64,000 nucleotides of DNA from an uncultured Chitinophagales bacterium (GTDB lineage: Bacteria > Bacteroidota > Bacteroidia > Chitinophagales > UBA2359): the NCBI GenBank assembly GCA_937927195.1, contig CALBCY010000094.1, forward strand, positions 1 to 64,000, written 5' to 3'. Below are positions 1 to 9,906 of this stretch, piece by piece; positions within the stretch are counted from its first letter, which is position 1; every line of letters starts with the position of its first letter. A program made the translations under genes and the position numbers. The notes beneath the pieces were generated by a model, which saw only the letters and a program-made list of their open reading frames with translations, ran no database searches and was not told the DNA's origin.

Positions 1-73
1 CGTTTTCTTTTGTTTTAAGCCCAATAATCATTAAATTATATCGAAATTTTGCTAATGTGTAAAGGCATAGACT

Positions 74-1924
74 ATGTTAAGAATGTTTTCGTTTATTATA
101 GCCATTTTGTTCTGTTTTGGCTGCTTGGGGCTTCAAGCCCAACAATATCAGGACTATGTTGGTGATGGTCACCAACTTGGCGTTATAGTTACTTCAAGTA
201 GCAATCATGAATCGGCAGTAGGCTTTAATACCATCAATGGTGTTGGAAAGCTTCCTGATGAAGCAGCAGCTTCAAGATTCTTGGCCCAAGCAACTTTGGG
301 TTCCAATGCAACAGCCATCGAAAATTTAACATTGAGTAATTATTCTCAATGGTTAGAAGATCAGTTCAATGAGCCTCAATTCGGCCTGTTGAATCACATG
401 GACAATGTCTTGATTCCAGCCGCTCTTCAAGCCCACATCGATAGGGGAGAGCCTGAAGAAGATTTTGGACCATGGGGCTTTTTTCACCTTGTTTGGTGGC
501 AAGCTACAATGACCGGAAACGATGTGCTCAGGGACAAAGTTGCATTGGCCTTGTCTGAAATATTTGTTATTTCAGAAAAATCCGATCTTGCAGATTACCC
601 AGAAGGATTGTGCGACTATTATGATTTACTAAGTGAAAATGCTTTCGGAAACTTTAGAGATTTGCTATTTGATGTGACCATGCATCCAACAATGGGCAAT
701 TACCTCAGCCATCTAGACAATCCTAAAGCCGACTTTTTGGCAAATATTTATCCAGATGAGAATTACGCTCGTGAAATTATGCAGCTTTTTTCCATCGGAC
801 TCTATGAATTAAACAATGATGGTACACACAAACTAGATGCTCAAGGAAATTCGATTCCAACCTATGACAATCAAGTAATAGGCGAATTTGCAAAAATTTT
901 TACCGGATTAGGAGCAGAAGATTGGTCAAGACATGCCGAAGGTCCTGCTGCAATGTATGGCTGGGGACCAGTTGACTTTGGTGTTGGTGTTTGGGGAACA
1001 GATTTAACGCAGCCAATGAAAATGTATGAAGAATGGCATCAGCTTGGGGTGAAATATCTGTTGAACGGGGCTGTAGTCCCAGCTGGTCAAAGCGGAATGG
1101 ATGACATCAATGACGCTATAGACAACCTTTTTAACCATCCAAATGTAGGACCATTTATTGGCAGGAGATTGATTCAGAGAATGGTGAAATCAAATCCTTC
1201 TGCTGCTTACATCAATAGAGTTGCCAATGCATTTAACGACAACGGTCAAGGTATCCGTGGTGATATGAAATCAGTTATTAGAGCTATTTTGTTAGACCCA
1301 GAGGCGAGAGATTGTTCTTGGATCCCTGTCAGTGTCGGAGGAATGTTGCGGGAACCAATTCAACGTTACACCCACATGCTGCGTGCATTGAATTCTGGAA
1401 ACGCTCACGGACACTATTACCAATATGCTTGGTATTTTAATGAAGAACAAAGACAATTGCCTTTGTCTTCGCCAAGTGTTTTCAATTTTTTCCTTCCAGA
1501 TTATCAACCACTAGGTCCTGTTGCTGATTTAGGTCTAGTAGCTCCAGAATTTCAAATTTTCAATTCTGCCAGCTCTATTGGTTATGTTAATTTGGTTCAT
1601 GCTGTTACCTTATGGGATTATGTTTATGATGATTACAGAGGTTTAGAATTGGACCCTGATAATTTACCTGATTCTTGGTTTTCAGGTTTGGATATGAGTT
1701 ATGAGGAAAGCTTGATTACTTCACAAATAGAGTCAGTTCTTGAAGATGAAATTGATGTTCTGTTGGATTATTTGGATGTATTGCTGACCCATGGGCAATT
1801 GAGCGACGGGACAAGGCAAATTATACATGAATTGGCAATAGAGACAACTACTGATCCATATTGGATTGTAAGGTTTTGCCTGTACGGTATTTTAATTTCA
1901 CCAGATTATGCAATTTTAAAATAA
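74..1924 (+). CDS. DUF1800 domain-containing secreted protein
   Basis: A 616-residue protein with a hydrophobic N-terminal signal peptide ending near 'LGLQAQ' (residues 1-23). The body matches the DUF1800 family: an early 'ASRFLAQATLG' segment, and the hallmark 'NYAREIMQLFSIGLYELN' at about residues 230-247, followed by the 'FTGLGAEDW' and 'GRRLIQRMV' segments. The biochemical role of DUF1800 is not established. The family is almost always encoded next to a DUF1501 gene, as here (7 bp gap), so the two probably form an operon and work together in the envelope or outside the cell. The ATG at 74 is the first in frame and gives a sensible signal peptide. Length is typical. The family call is firm and the function unknown. 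Confidence 0.93.
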   Translation: MLRMFSFIIAILFCFGCLGLQAQQYQDYVGDGHQLGVIVTSSSNHESAVGFNTINGVGKLPDEAAASRFLAQATLGSNATAIENLTLSNYSQWLEDQFNEPQFGLLNHMDNVLIPAALQAHIDRGEPEEDFGPWGFFHLVWWQATMTGNDVLRDKVALALSEIFVISEKSDLADYPEGLCDYYDLLSENAFGNFRDLLFDVTMHPTMGNYLSHLDNPKADFLANIYPDENYAREIMQLFSIGLYELNNDGTHKLDAQGNSIPTYDNQVIGEFAKIFTGLGAEDWSRHAEGPAAMYGWGPVDFGVGVWGTDLTQPMKMYEEWHQLGVKYLLNGAVVPAGQSGMDDINDAIDNLFNHPNVGPFIGRRLIQRMVKSNPSAAYINRVANAFNDNGQGIRGDMKSVIRAILLDPEARDCSWIPVSVGGMLREPIQRYTHMLRALNSGNAHGHYYQYAWYFNEEQRQLPLSSPSVFNFFLPDYQPLGPVADLGLVAPEFQIFNSASSIGYVNLVHAVTLWDYVYDDYRGLELDPDNLPDSWFSGLDMSYEESLITSQIESVLEDEIDVLLDYLDVLLTHGQLSDGTRQIIHELAIETTTDPYWIVRFCLYGILISPDYAILK

Positions 1925-1931
1925 AGGGACA

Positions 1932-3347
1932 ATGGGAAAGAACCACAATCATAAAAAACTCAGTAGAAGAAAATTTCTTGGTCAGGCCTCTTGTGCTGCT
2001 TTAGGTAGTACAGCGATGTTGTCCAGTTTACTCGATATGAAATTGCTAAATGCAATGGCTGTTTCAAACATTCGTCCACTCAATGATTACAAGGCTTTGG
2101 TCTGTATCTTGCTCGCTGGAGGAAACGATTCCTACAATATGTTGGTGCCTAGAGGCAACAATGAATATTTGGATTACCAAACAATACGATCGACCTTGGC
2201 ATTGCCTCAAGGCAGTTTATTGCCTATTACCCCCAATACCTCTGATGGCAAGGAATATGGAGTGCATCCATCCATGCCAGAAGTACAAGGGATGTTTGAA
2301 GATGGCAACCTTGCCTTCATTTCCAATGTTGGGACCTTGGTTGAACCGACCAATAAAAATCAATACGAAAATGGTTTGGTGAACCTTCCTTTGGGTTTGT
2401 ATTCTCATGCTGATCAAATTCAGCAATGGCAAACTTCTGTGCCGCATGATCGATCTCCGTATGGATGGGGTGGTAAAGTTGCTGATATTTTACAGAGCAT
2501 GAATACCAACCAGCAAGTATCGATGAGTATTTCAATGTCCGGAAACAATGTTTTCCAATCGGGAAATACAACGACTGCTTACAGTGTTGATCCTTTTGCA
2601 GGAGAGGGGAAAACTATCAGAGGCTATGGCGACAATGATGATTATTGGAACATGCTTCGAACCACTGCCATCGACAATATGATGGCGGAGGTTTATCAAA
2701 ATATTTTAGAAGAAACATACAAAGGAACCATTGTTAGTTCTCAGGCTGCTGCTGACATGTTCAATGATGCTTTGGGTCAAGTAGCCCCATTGACAACCAC
2801 CTTTTCAGAGAATCAACTTTCTACAAGTTTACAAATGGTTGCAAATACAATTGCTGCCAGAACAGCCTTAGGCGCTTGCCGACAAACTTTTTATGTGGTC
2901 ATCGGAGGTTGGGACCACCACGATGAGGTCATTGAAACGCAAGAAGTAATGTTGGGAGTTGTTAGTGCTGCAATGAAACAATTTTATGATGCCACTGTCG
3001 AGTTGGGGATTGAAAACGATGTAACCACATTTACCATTTCAGATTTTAGTCGGACACTTACTTCCAATGGAAATGGATCTGATCACGCATGGGGTGGAAA
3101 TACAATGGTAATGGGCGGTGCAGTAAATGGAAAAGAAATTTACGGAACCTATCCAGACTTGTATTCTGACAATAATCTGGATGTGGGACGAGGGGTACTA
3201 ATTCCAACTACTTCTGCAGATGAATATTTTGCCGAATTGGCCTTATGGTTTGGCGTTTCTCCGAGTGATCTGCCTTTGATTTTTCCAAATATCGGAAATT
3301 TCTATTCTATAGGCTCTGGAGTTAACCCAATTGGATTTTTATCCTAG
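1932..3347 (+). CDS. DUF1501 domain-containing protein, Tat-type signal
   Basis: A 471-residue protein. The N-terminus carries a twin-arginine-like motif ('SRRKFLGQASCAALGS', residues 11-26), suggesting export in folded form by Tat. DUF1501 features follow: 'LLAGGNDSYNMLVP' near residue 60, 'GGWDHHDE' near residue 327, and 'FTISDFSRTLTSNG' followed by 'DHAWGG'. The family belongs to the alkaline-phosphatase/sulfatase-like fold (family knowledge), with metal ligands among these D/H residues, but its substrate is unknown. The gene starts 7 bp after the DUF1800 stop and is almost certainly cotranscribed. A weak hairpin (AGTCTTT at 3346-3352 with AAAGACT at 3384-3390) surrounds two tandem copies of an 11-bp unit just after the stop. 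Confidence 0.93.
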   Translation: MGKNHNHKKLSRRKFLGQASCAALGSTAMLSSLLDMKLLNAMAVSNIRPLNDYKALVCILLAGGNDSYNMLVPRGNNEYLDYQTIRSTLALPQGSLLPITPNTSDGKEYGVHPSMPEVQGMFEDGNLAFISNVGTLVEPTNKNQYENGLVNLPLGLYSHADQIQQWQTSVPHDRSPYGWGGKVADILQSMNTNQQVSMSISMSGNNVFQSGNTTTAYSVDPFAGEGKTIRGYGDNDDYWNMLRTTAIDNMMAEVYQNILEETYKGTIVSSQAAADMFNDALGQVAPLTTTFSENQLSTSLQMVANTIAARTALGACRQTFYVVIGGWDHHDEVIETQEVMLGVVSAAMKQFYDATVELGIENDVTTFTISDFSRTLTSNGNGSDHAWGGNTMVMGGAVNGKEIYGTYPDLYSDNNLDVGRGVLIPTTSADEYFAELALWFGVSPSDLPLIFPNIGNFYSIGSGVNPIGFLS

Positions 3348-3428
3348 TCTTTTAAGTTTTCTGAAAAGTTTTCTGAAAAGTCTAAAGACTGGGTTTAAGA
3401 TTGAATGTTTATATAAAAATTAAAAAAA

Positions 3429-4577
3429 ATGAGGAGTTTAAAATCTCTAATTCTTGCCATAATACTTTTGCTTGCTTTTGGTACCGATACCAATGCTCAA
3501 TGTACTACTGATGGTCATTCCAATGTTTGGAACGATGGTTGGATTTCTTGCCAGACGAGTCCCAGTCCCAATTCGGCCAGAGGAACGGGGCATTGGATAG
3601 CATACGAATTTGATGTAGCCTATAGTTTGGGAACAATGGATTTTTGGAATTCTAATGAAACAGGTCAAACCAATCGGGGAATCAGAGATGTTATCATCGA
3701 TTATTCTTTAGATGGGGTGAACTGGATAGAGTGGGGTGTCCATCAATTTCCAGAAGCTCCGGGAACCAATGATTATCAAGGGGTGCCTGGCCCAGATTTG
3801 GCCAATGTTTTGGCAAAGCATGTTTTGATTACTATTGTCAATACTTGGGGAGATGCTAATTGTGCGGGTATTGCAGAAGTACGATTTAATTTGACTCCAA
3901 CTGTTCGGGCAGATTTGGACTTTTTCGTTTTTCTTGAAGGTCCATATAATCCAAATACAGGAACAATGAATACGCTTCCTGCTGCGCTGATTCCAATTCA
4001 GCAACCTTATTCAGGTGCTCCATACAATTACGCAGGCGGAGAATATATTAGCAATATTCCAACAGGAATGGTTGATTGGGTTTTGGTGGAAGCCAGACGA
4101 GGAACGCCTAGTCAAACAGGAAGTGCTGGAACCGTTCCTACTCAAATTAAAGCTGGAATATTAATGGACAACGGGCAAATTCTTGACATAGATGGCAGCT
4201 TAATCACTTTTGATTTAGTACAGAATGAAAGCTATCACTTTCTTATAAGACATAGAAACCATTTGGATATTATAAGCAATGAAGCCTTTACTGGTCAATT
4301 GCTGATCAGCAATGATTTTGGAGCTTCTATTAATGAAGCATTTGGTCCACAGCAATTGAAAATGGCTTCTGATGGAAAAGCGGTCATGTATGCGGGAGAT
4401 TTCAATCAAGATGGTCAGGTTCAAACGACCGATTATGACAAGTGGAAATATGCTCCGGCTCAGTTAAACACCTACAGTAATACAGATGCCAATTTAGATG
4501 GAACCATTCAGGTGACTGATTATGACCGTTGGTACAATAATAGAGCGAAGAATGGGATTATTGAAATATCGTTCTAG
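3429..4577 (+). CDS. Secreted protein with discoidin-like domain and dockerin-like C-terminal module
   Basis: A 382-residue protein with signal peptide ('LILAIILLLAFGTDTNAQ'). Residues 25-155 look like an F5/8 type C (discoidin-like) carbohydrate- or surface-binding domain ('GHWIAYEFDVAYSLGTMDFW'). From about residue 165 it carries a module shared with the protein at 9907-11670: 'FLEGPYNPNTGTMNT', 'IPIQQPYSGAPYNYAG', 'GMVDWVLVEAR', 'KAGILMDNGQI', 'IRHRNHLDI'. It ends in two calcium-loop-like repeats ('DFNQDGQVQTTDYDKW', 'DANLDGTIQVTDYDRW') resembling dockerin type I. Function is not known. Binding or anchoring at the cell surface is inferred. It follows the DUF1800/DUF1501 pair by 81 bp and may be cotranscribed with it. 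Confidence 0.8.
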   Translation: MRSLKSLILAIILLLAFGTDTNAQCTTDGHSNVWNDGWISCQTSPSPNSARGTGHWIAYEFDVAYSLGTMDFWNSNETGQTNRGIRDVIIDYSLDGVNWIEWGVHQFPEAPGTNDYQGVPGPDLANVLAKHVLITIVNTWGDANCAGIAEVRFNLTPTVRADLDFFVFLEGPYNPNTGTMNTLPAALIPIQQPYSGAPYNYAGGEYISNIPTGMVDWVLVEARRGTPSQTGSAGTVPTQIKAGILMDNGQILDIDGSLITFDLVQNESYHFLIRHRNHLDIISNEAFTGQLLISNDFGASINEAFGPQQLKMASDGKAVMYAGDFNQDGQVQTTDYDKWKYAPAQLNTYSNTDANLDGTIQVTDYDRWYNNRAKNGIIEISF

Positions 4578-4685
4578 AAAGAGAGGTGCTGGACCCTGTC
4601 ATCGCTGCAAACGCTGACAGCCTTAATCGCATTAAATTGAAAAATTATACAATTTGTACTATAAACTGTCTGACTGGATATGAAA

Positions 4686-4775
4686 GAAAAATCATTCAAG
4701 CCCAAGGCAAAAAACGTAGGCATAGCCATATGCTACGGCGAGGCTTTTTAACGAAGGTATTGGATGATTTTTTTC
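4686..4775. repeat. Long imperfect inverted repeat
   Basis: The sequence folds into one long interrupted hairpin. The outer arms, AAAAATCATTCAA (4687-4699) and TTGGATGATTTTT (4760-4772), pair with one G-U. The inner arms, CGTAGGCATA (4715-4724) and TATGCTACG (4729-4737), pair around a GCCA loop with one bulged G. It lies between the dockerin-like gene and the glycosyltransferase gene. It may terminate the upstream transcript or be a dispersed palindromic element. A short open frame across it (4586-4837) has no support as a gene. Confidence 0.55.
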
Positions 4776-4829
4776 ATTTATGTCGGACATTTGGTGGTTT
4801 AAATTGTATTATTGTTATTTTTCCGTTCA

Positions 4830-6398
4830 ATGTTTAAAACATACTTCTCAATTGAACAATTGACATTTCTTGTTCCGGGATTTGTTCTACTTGCTTTAAG
4901 TACTCTTTTTTTCTTGCAAGCAAGAAAAAAAACAGCCCTGACAATACTGAGTTTGAGTGCGCTTTGTTTCTTTCTATTTGCTGCTTTACTCGATCCTTTC
5001 CTCAATACATGGGATGAGCGTTTTCATGCCTTGGTTGCTAAAAACTTGTTGGCCAATCCCTGGCAACCTTCTCTTTATCCGGAATTGTTGATTCCCTTGG
5101 AATACCGTTGGGATCGAGCCTATATTTGGTTGCACAAACAACCTTTGTTTCTCTATCAAATAGCATTGAGCTTTAAAATTTTTGGTGTCAATGAAATGGC
5201 ATTGAGAATTCCCAGTGCATTGCTTTGTGCCTTCGCAGTTCCTATGGTTTATAGGTCTGGTAAAATTTTAGTCAATGATCGAGTAGGTTTTCTTGCAGCC
5301 GTCTTGTGGGCCACTTCTTTTTATTTAATTGAAATGATCTCTGGCCGGCAAGGGATGGATCACAATGACATTGCTTTCGTGTTTTATGTTTCGGCCAGCA
5401 TTTGGGCTTGTCTTGAATATCTTCAATCAAAAAATAAAGCTTGGCTGTTATTGATCGCAATATTTTCGGCTTGTGCGATTTTGTGCAAGTGGCTGGTTGG
5501 TCTGTTGGTTTATTGGTTTTGGGGGATTTATAAAATACTGCAATCCAAACTCAAGCTCAAGGAGTATTTTGATTTCATCATCGCTCTTGCAATTACCTGC
5601 TTGCTTGTTTTACCTTGGCAAATCTATATTTTCAAACAGTTCCCATTTGAAGCATTGTTTGAATATGAATTCAACACAAGACATTTTACGGAAGTGCTTT
5701 CTGGCCATAGCGGTGACTGGTGGTTTCATTTTGGTAAAATAAAAGCATTGTTTGGTTCGGTTGTTTATTATTTGTTCCCCTTACTTTGGATCGTCCTTTT
5801 TTGGGGAATAAAAGACAGGAAGTTAAAATGGGCAACCTTGTCCGTACCCTTCATTGTTTATTTGTTTTTTAGTCTTGCACAAACAAAGATTCAAGGATTT
5901 ACTTTTGTAATTGCCATGATGGTCTTTATCGCCATCGCCAATCTTTTGGAGGCAATCATTAAGGGCATTTTATCAAAAAAAATAGAAACGAATGATTGGC
6001 TGTTTAAAGTCGTATTTTGTTTAGTCGTAGTAGCAATGGCTTACTTTAATATCAACATTGAAAATCGACAAGCCATTCATACCAAATGGAAAAAAGATCG
6101 GACCTCAGAGATCCTAAAAGTAAATGCAGACATTTTTAAATCTTGGTCAAATTTGTTAAAGGAGGATGCGGTCGTTTTTAACATCCCTGGACGATTCTAT
6201 GTTGATGCCATGTTTTACAATGACTGTGTGGCCTATAATTTTATTCCAACAATGGAACAATATCAATTGGTAAAATCTGCAGGCAGACAGATTGCTGTTT
6301 TAAGGATGAAAGCTGAAATGAAAACTGCAATGCCGGCTTTTTTAACTGACGATCCCGAAATTGTCTGGCTGGACGATCATGTCTACAAACATGAATAG
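4830..6398 (+). CDS. Glycosyltransferase family 39 / ArnT-like membrane protein
   Basis: A 522-residue polytopic membrane protein. The N-terminal transmembrane segment is followed by 'TWDERFHALVAKNLL' (about residues 60-74), the acidic D-E motif in the first periplasmic loop typical of the GT39/PMT_2 and ArnT class, then 'WLHKQPLFLYQIALSFKIFG' and many hydrophobic segments. Such enzymes move a sugar from a polyprenyl-phosphate donor to protein, lipid A or another acceptor on the outer face of the inner membrane. The acceptor here is unknown. The ATG at 4830 is preferred over an upstream TTG at 4812 because it gives the usual short N-terminus. No neighbours reveal the pathway. Confidence 0.85.
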   Translation: MFKTYFSIEQLTFLVPGFVLLALSTLFFLQARKKTALTILSLSALCFFLFAALLDPFLNTWDERFHALVAKNLLANPWQPSLYPELLIPLEYRWDRAYIWLHKQPLFLYQIALSFKIFGVNEMALRIPSALLCAFAVPMVYRSGKILVNDRVGFLAAVLWATSFYLIEMISGRQGMDHNDIAFVFYVSASIWACLEYLQSKNKAWLLLIAIFSACAILCKWLVGLLVYWFWGIYKILQSKLKLKEYFDFIIALAITCLLVLPWQIYIFKQFPFEALFEYEFNTRHFTEVLSGHSGDWWFHFGKIKALFGSVVYYLFPLLWIVLFWGIKDRKLKWATLSVPFIVYLFFSLAQTKIQGFTFVIAMMVFIAIANLLEAIIKGILSKKIETNDWLFKVVFCLVVVAMAYFNINIENRQAIHTKWKKDRTSEILKVNADIFKSWSNLLKEDAVVFNIPGRFYVDAMFYNDCVAYNFIPTMEQYQLVKSAGRQIAVLRMKAEMKTAMPAFLTDDPEIVWLDDHVYKHE

Positions 6399-6522
6399 TT
6401 TTTTTTTGCTACTCTGAAGGAATTAGAACCTGTATCAGCTGTTTGTGGGATAAAATAAAAGATAGGTTGAAGAGGTCTACTTTAGATTTTTATAAACTAT
6501 AAAAACAACTACAAAAACAAAA

Positions 6523-6568
6523 AAAACCAGTTCTCGAATACTCGAGAACTGGTTTTCCTATTTTTTTT
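6523..6568. terminator. Bidirectional rho-independent terminator
   Basis: Perfect 15-bp stem (AAAACCAGTTCTCGA, 6523-6537; TCGAGAACTGGTTTT, 6542-6556) with a 4-nt loop. A T-run follows on the plus strand (6561-6568) and an A-run precedes it, so it can stop both the glycosyltransferase transcript and the convergent GH3 transcript. Confidence 0.85.
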
Positions 6569-6680
6569 GTAAAGTTCTTTCGACCGCAGGGAAAAAACTG
6601 AAAGTTTAAAAGCCATTGGCCTTTCGCAGATCTAAAAGTCTAAACATTTAAAAGTCTAAACATCCAAATATCCCCAAAGC

Positions 6681-8981
6681 CTACTTCAAACTGAAAGTCA
6701 TTTTTTGAACATCTCTTGAATTTCCTCCAACAAAAACTTCGAAGTCTCCTTCCTCTGCTTTGAATGTTCCATCTGCTCCGTAAAAGGCCAAATCTTCTTG
6801 CTTCAATTCAAAGCTGACAGTTTTGGTTTCGCCTGCTTTTATCTGCACTTTCTCAAAGCCTTTTAATTCCTTAACAGGACGGGTAATGGTACCAATCAAA
6901 TCGCGAATATACAGTTGAACAACTTCAGCTCCATCAACAGCACCTTTGTTGCTGACCTCGACGGAAATTTTTACACTGCCGTTCATGGACATATTGTTAG
7001 AACTAATAGTAGGTTTTGAATAATCAAATTTACTGTAACTCAAACCATAACCAAATGGATACAATGGTGTGTTTTCTTCATCGGTAAAATGCGACCAGAA
7101 TACCATTCCTTCGGGATGTTTGTCTGGACGGCCAGTGTTCTTGTAATTGTAATACAATGGCAACTGTCCAACTGCTCTTGGGAACGAAACTGGCAATTTT
7201 CCAGAAGGATTGTAATCTCCGAAAAGAACATCTGCAATAGCATTGCCCGCTTCAGATCCTAATTGCCAAGTTTCAACAATGGCTGGAACATTCTCTTCTT
7301 CCCAATTAAGTGTTAAAGGCCTGCCATTCATTAATACAATGACAATGTTTTTGTTGATTTTATGAATCTCCTTTAACAAATCCATTTGCGAACCAGGAAG
7401 TCCAATTTCTGTTTGGCTTCTTCCTTCTCCTGTTTGCCAGCAATCTTCTCCCAAGGCCATAATCACAACATCAGATTCGACGGCCAATTTCTTTGCTTCG
7501 GCAAAACCACTTTTGTCTTCCTCAATTAAGTCTACCTCAAAAAGGAAATTTCTTTTCCCTTGACTTAGTCCACAACCTTGAGCATATTTCACTTCAACAT
7601 CTTCCCCAACTTTGTTTTTGATGCCTTCCAATAAAGATACAGCTGAGTTTTCAATGGCTTTTGCACGCCAAGAGCCTAAAGGCGCATCTTTGTGGTTTCC
7701 AAGAGGTCCGATCACCGCAATTTTCTTTCCAGATTTTTTTAATGGTAAAATGTCCATTTCATTTTTCAACAAAACAATAGACTTACGAGCAACATCTCTT
7801 GCGATCTCCAAGTTCTCTTTGGAATAAACATCCGTTTTCTCTCTTTCAAGATCACAATATAAATAAGGGTTTTCAAAAAGCCCCAATTTGTATTTCACTC
7901 TAAGTATTCTTCTTACTGCATCATCAATGGTGCTTTCTTCTACCTTGCCCTCTTCAACCAACTGCTTGAGCGAATTAATGTAACAGTAAGATTCCATGTC
8001 CATGTCACTTCCTGCGTTTACTGCTTGTTCGGATGCTTGCATGCAGTCTTTAGAATAACCATGAGCGATCATTTCACCAATAGAACCCCAATCAGAAATA
8101 ACAAAGCCATCGAAGCCCCATTCTTCTTTTAAGATGTCTCTTTGTAAGTATTTATTGCCAGTTGCTGGAATTCCACCAATTTCATTAAAAGCATTCATGA
8201 CAGTTGCAACACCAGCGTCGATGCAAGCCTTGAATGGTGGTAAAATAACATTTCTCAAAGTGTGTTCGCCAACATCGGCAGTATTGTAATCTCTGCCACT
8301 TTCTGCAAAACCATAAGCCGCAAAATGTTTAGCGCAAGCCGCAATCGATTCGCCATCTGACAAATCATTGCCCTGAAAACCATTTACTCTGGCAACAGCG
8401 ATTTTTGATCCCAAATATGGATCTTCACCCGCTCCTTCCATAACCCTGCCCCAACGTGCGTCTCTGTTTATATCAACCATTGGCGCAAAAGTCCAACTGA
8501 TTCCAGAAGCGGAAGATTCCTTGGCAGCCACTTTAGCAGACAATTCTATGGCCTCTAAATCCCAACTGGCCGATTCACCCAAAGGAACTGGAAAGATGGT
8601 TTGAAAACCATGAATAACATCGTATCCAAAAATAAGAGGAATGCCTAAACGGCTGTTCTCAACAGCTAACTTTTGAGCTTCACGAACGGCATTGGCACCA
8701 ACAACATTCAACATCGATCCCACCATGCCACTTTTGAGTTGGTCGTACTTCTCTCGATTGTTGCCATCTGGAGCTGGACCAGTAACATCCCAGCTACCAT
8801 TGTACTGGTTCATCTGGCCAATCTTTTCTTCCAGCGTCATTTTTTTCAGTAGCTTTTCTACTTTCTTTTCAATATCAATGTCCAAATTCATTGATTTACT
8901 TGTTTGTTTCGATGATTCCATGCCAAACCCCAAAAGGAAAACGGATAGAATGAAAACTGTACTTACTGCTTTAAATTTCAT
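6681..8981 (-). CDS. bglX: Glycoside hydrolase family 3 beta-glucosidase
   Basis: A 766-residue exported GH3 enzyme that should release terminal beta-linked glucose (or related sugars) from oligosaccharides in the periplasm or at the surface. It has a signal peptide ('FKAVSTVFILSVFLLGFG'), an N-terminal TIM barrel with 'GYDVIHGFQTIFPVPLGES', 'ARWGRVMEGAGEDPYLGS' and 'AKHFAAYG', and the nucleophile Asp in 'GFVISDWGS' (about residue 297). A C-terminal alpha/beta domain ('MALGEDCWQTGEGRSQTEIGL') and a fibronectin-III-like tail complete the BglX architecture and length. The ATG at 8981 is chosen over one 15 codons upstream because it starts directly at the signal peptide. It is convergent with the glycosyltransferase gene and shares its terminator. 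No polysaccharide-utilisation genes flank it. The bglX symbol is by similarity. Confidence 0.93.
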   Translation of the reverse strand: MKFKAVSTVFILSVFLLGFGMESSKQTSKSMNLDIDIEKKVEKLLKKMTLEEKIGQMNQYNGSWDVTGPAPDGNNREKYDQLKSGMVGSMLNVVGANAVREAQKLAVENSRLGIPLIFGYDVIHGFQTIFPVPLGESASWDLEAIELSAKVAAKESSASGISWTFAPMVDINRDARWGRVMEGAGEDPYLGSKIAVARVNGFQGNDLSDGESIAACAKHFAAYGFAESGRDYNTADVGEHTLRNVILPPFKACIDAGVATVMNAFNEIGGIPATGNKYLQRDILKEEWGFDGFVISDWGSIGEMIAHGYSKDCMQASEQAVNAGSDMDMESYCYINSLKQLVEEGKVEESTIDDAVRRILRVKYKLGLFENPYLYCDLEREKTDVYSKENLEIARDVARKSIVLLKNEMDILPLKKSGKKIAVIGPLGNHKDAPLGSWRAKAIENSAVSLLEGIKNKVGEDVEVKYAQGCGLSQGKRNFLFEVDLIEEDKSGFAEAKKLAVESDVVIMALGEDCWQTGEGRSQTEIGLPGSQMDLLKEIHKINKNIVIVLMNGRPLTLNWEEENVPAIVETWQLGSEAGNAIADVLFGDYNPSGKLPVSFPRAVGQLPLYYNYKNTGRPDKHPEGMVFWSHFTDEENTPLYPFGYGLSYSKFDYSKPTISSNNMSMNGSVKISVEVSNKGAVDGAEVVQLYIRDLIGTITRPVKELKGFEKVQIKAGETKTVSFELKQEDLAFYGADGTFKAEEGDFEVFVGGNSRDVQKMTFSLK

Positions 8982-9127
8982 AATAAGTGTGTATGATTGA
9001 AATGGAATTATTCTATACAAATTCAATATAAAAAGCTATTTGCTTTATGATTAGGAATCAATGTTAGATTAAATGCATTGTGGGCTTTGAGCTTTGCAAA
9101 TCAAAAGGAAGTATTTTATCCAAATCG

Positions 9128-9178
9128 GACCGACGGCTCGGTCAACTCATTTCAAGATTAATAGCACTGCTATTGATC
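9128..9178. promoter_or_regulatory. Two short palindromes, possible operators
   Basis: GACCGA-cggc-TCGGTC (9128-9143) and AATAGCA-c-TGCTATT (9160-9174), the latter extendable by GAT/ATC with a mismatch. They lie about 150-195 bp upstream of the GH3 start codon and could be binding sites or RNA hairpins. There is no regulator gene beside them. Confidence 0.3.
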
Positions 9179-9445
9179 GAAAAATAGCTGAAATTTTTGG
9201 ATAAAAGACGAGTTTTGAGTGTAAATCGTTAAATCCCAACATGCTCTAACTAATCAATTCCCGAATTTTACATGAAATTGAATCATTTTGATAATGAGAA
9301 CTTATCGCACTGATAGTCAAATATATGAATTAAAATCCTCATAGCGTCAATTTGACAATAAGAATTTTGTTGTATGAATACTGAATTGTTTTTAAGATAA
9401 CTAATTTTATTCTACTGACAACTACCAAATAGAAAGGTTTATGCT

Positions 9446-9601
9446 ATGAAACGAGGTGGTTTGTTAATAACAAACATTGCAAGCTTCGTCGTGCTGGAAT
9501 CAAATGCTTTAAACTTGTCCTTGACTCAGATCAGGCTGGCATTCAATCAGGTCAGCGATCCAGGTTTTTCCAATCCATTTGATTTTCAGTATATGTTTTG
9601 A
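9446..9601 (+). CDS. Doubtful 51-residue ORF
   Basis: An open frame from ATG 9446 to TGA 9601 encodes 51 residues starting 'MKRGGLLITNIASFVVLESN'. It is not recognised. It lies alone in a long intergenic region with no clear promoter or ribosome-binding site. It could be a gene fragment or chance. Confidence 0.15.
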   Translation: MKRGGLLITNIASFVVLESNALNLSLTQIRLAFNQVSDPGFSNPFDFQYMF

Positions 9602-9906
9602 CAGCACTAATTTTATAAGAAGATAAATGATCATAGGTGCGCATTTAATTTATTTTACCAAAGTCACTCATTTATTGTTGAAATCTGTTTGATTTCATGG
9701 ATACTGATTCCTAGTATACATAAACATTGATAGCTTAAACAATCAATGAGTATTCTTGTTAGTTTTTCGTAATTATGCACAGAATAAAGGGATATTTTGG
9801 CTTTTTTGTTTCTCACCCCGTCAGAAAATTCAAAATGCGCGCTATGTCGTAAATCCGAGTTTATTGTTTTGCAATTAATACTTACATTTTTCAACCTAAT
9901 ATTGAT

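Larger units (their letters stand above)
8982..9906. other. Long intergenic region upstream of GH3 and LVIVD genes
   Basis: About 925 bp between two divergent genes, so it holds both promoters. A near-consensus -7 box for the GH3 gene (TGAATTTG on the minus strand, 9018-9025) is visible. There are two compact palindromes at 9128-9178. A 51-codon open frame (9446-9601, plus) has no recognised relatives. An antisense frame at 9664-9969 overlaps the next signal peptide and is not believed. Confidence 0.5.

Noticed and set aside
4586-4837. 83-codon frame between the dockerin-like gene and the glycosyltransferase
   Set aside because: It runs through a long inverted repeat, has no recognisable domain and overlaps the next gene's start.
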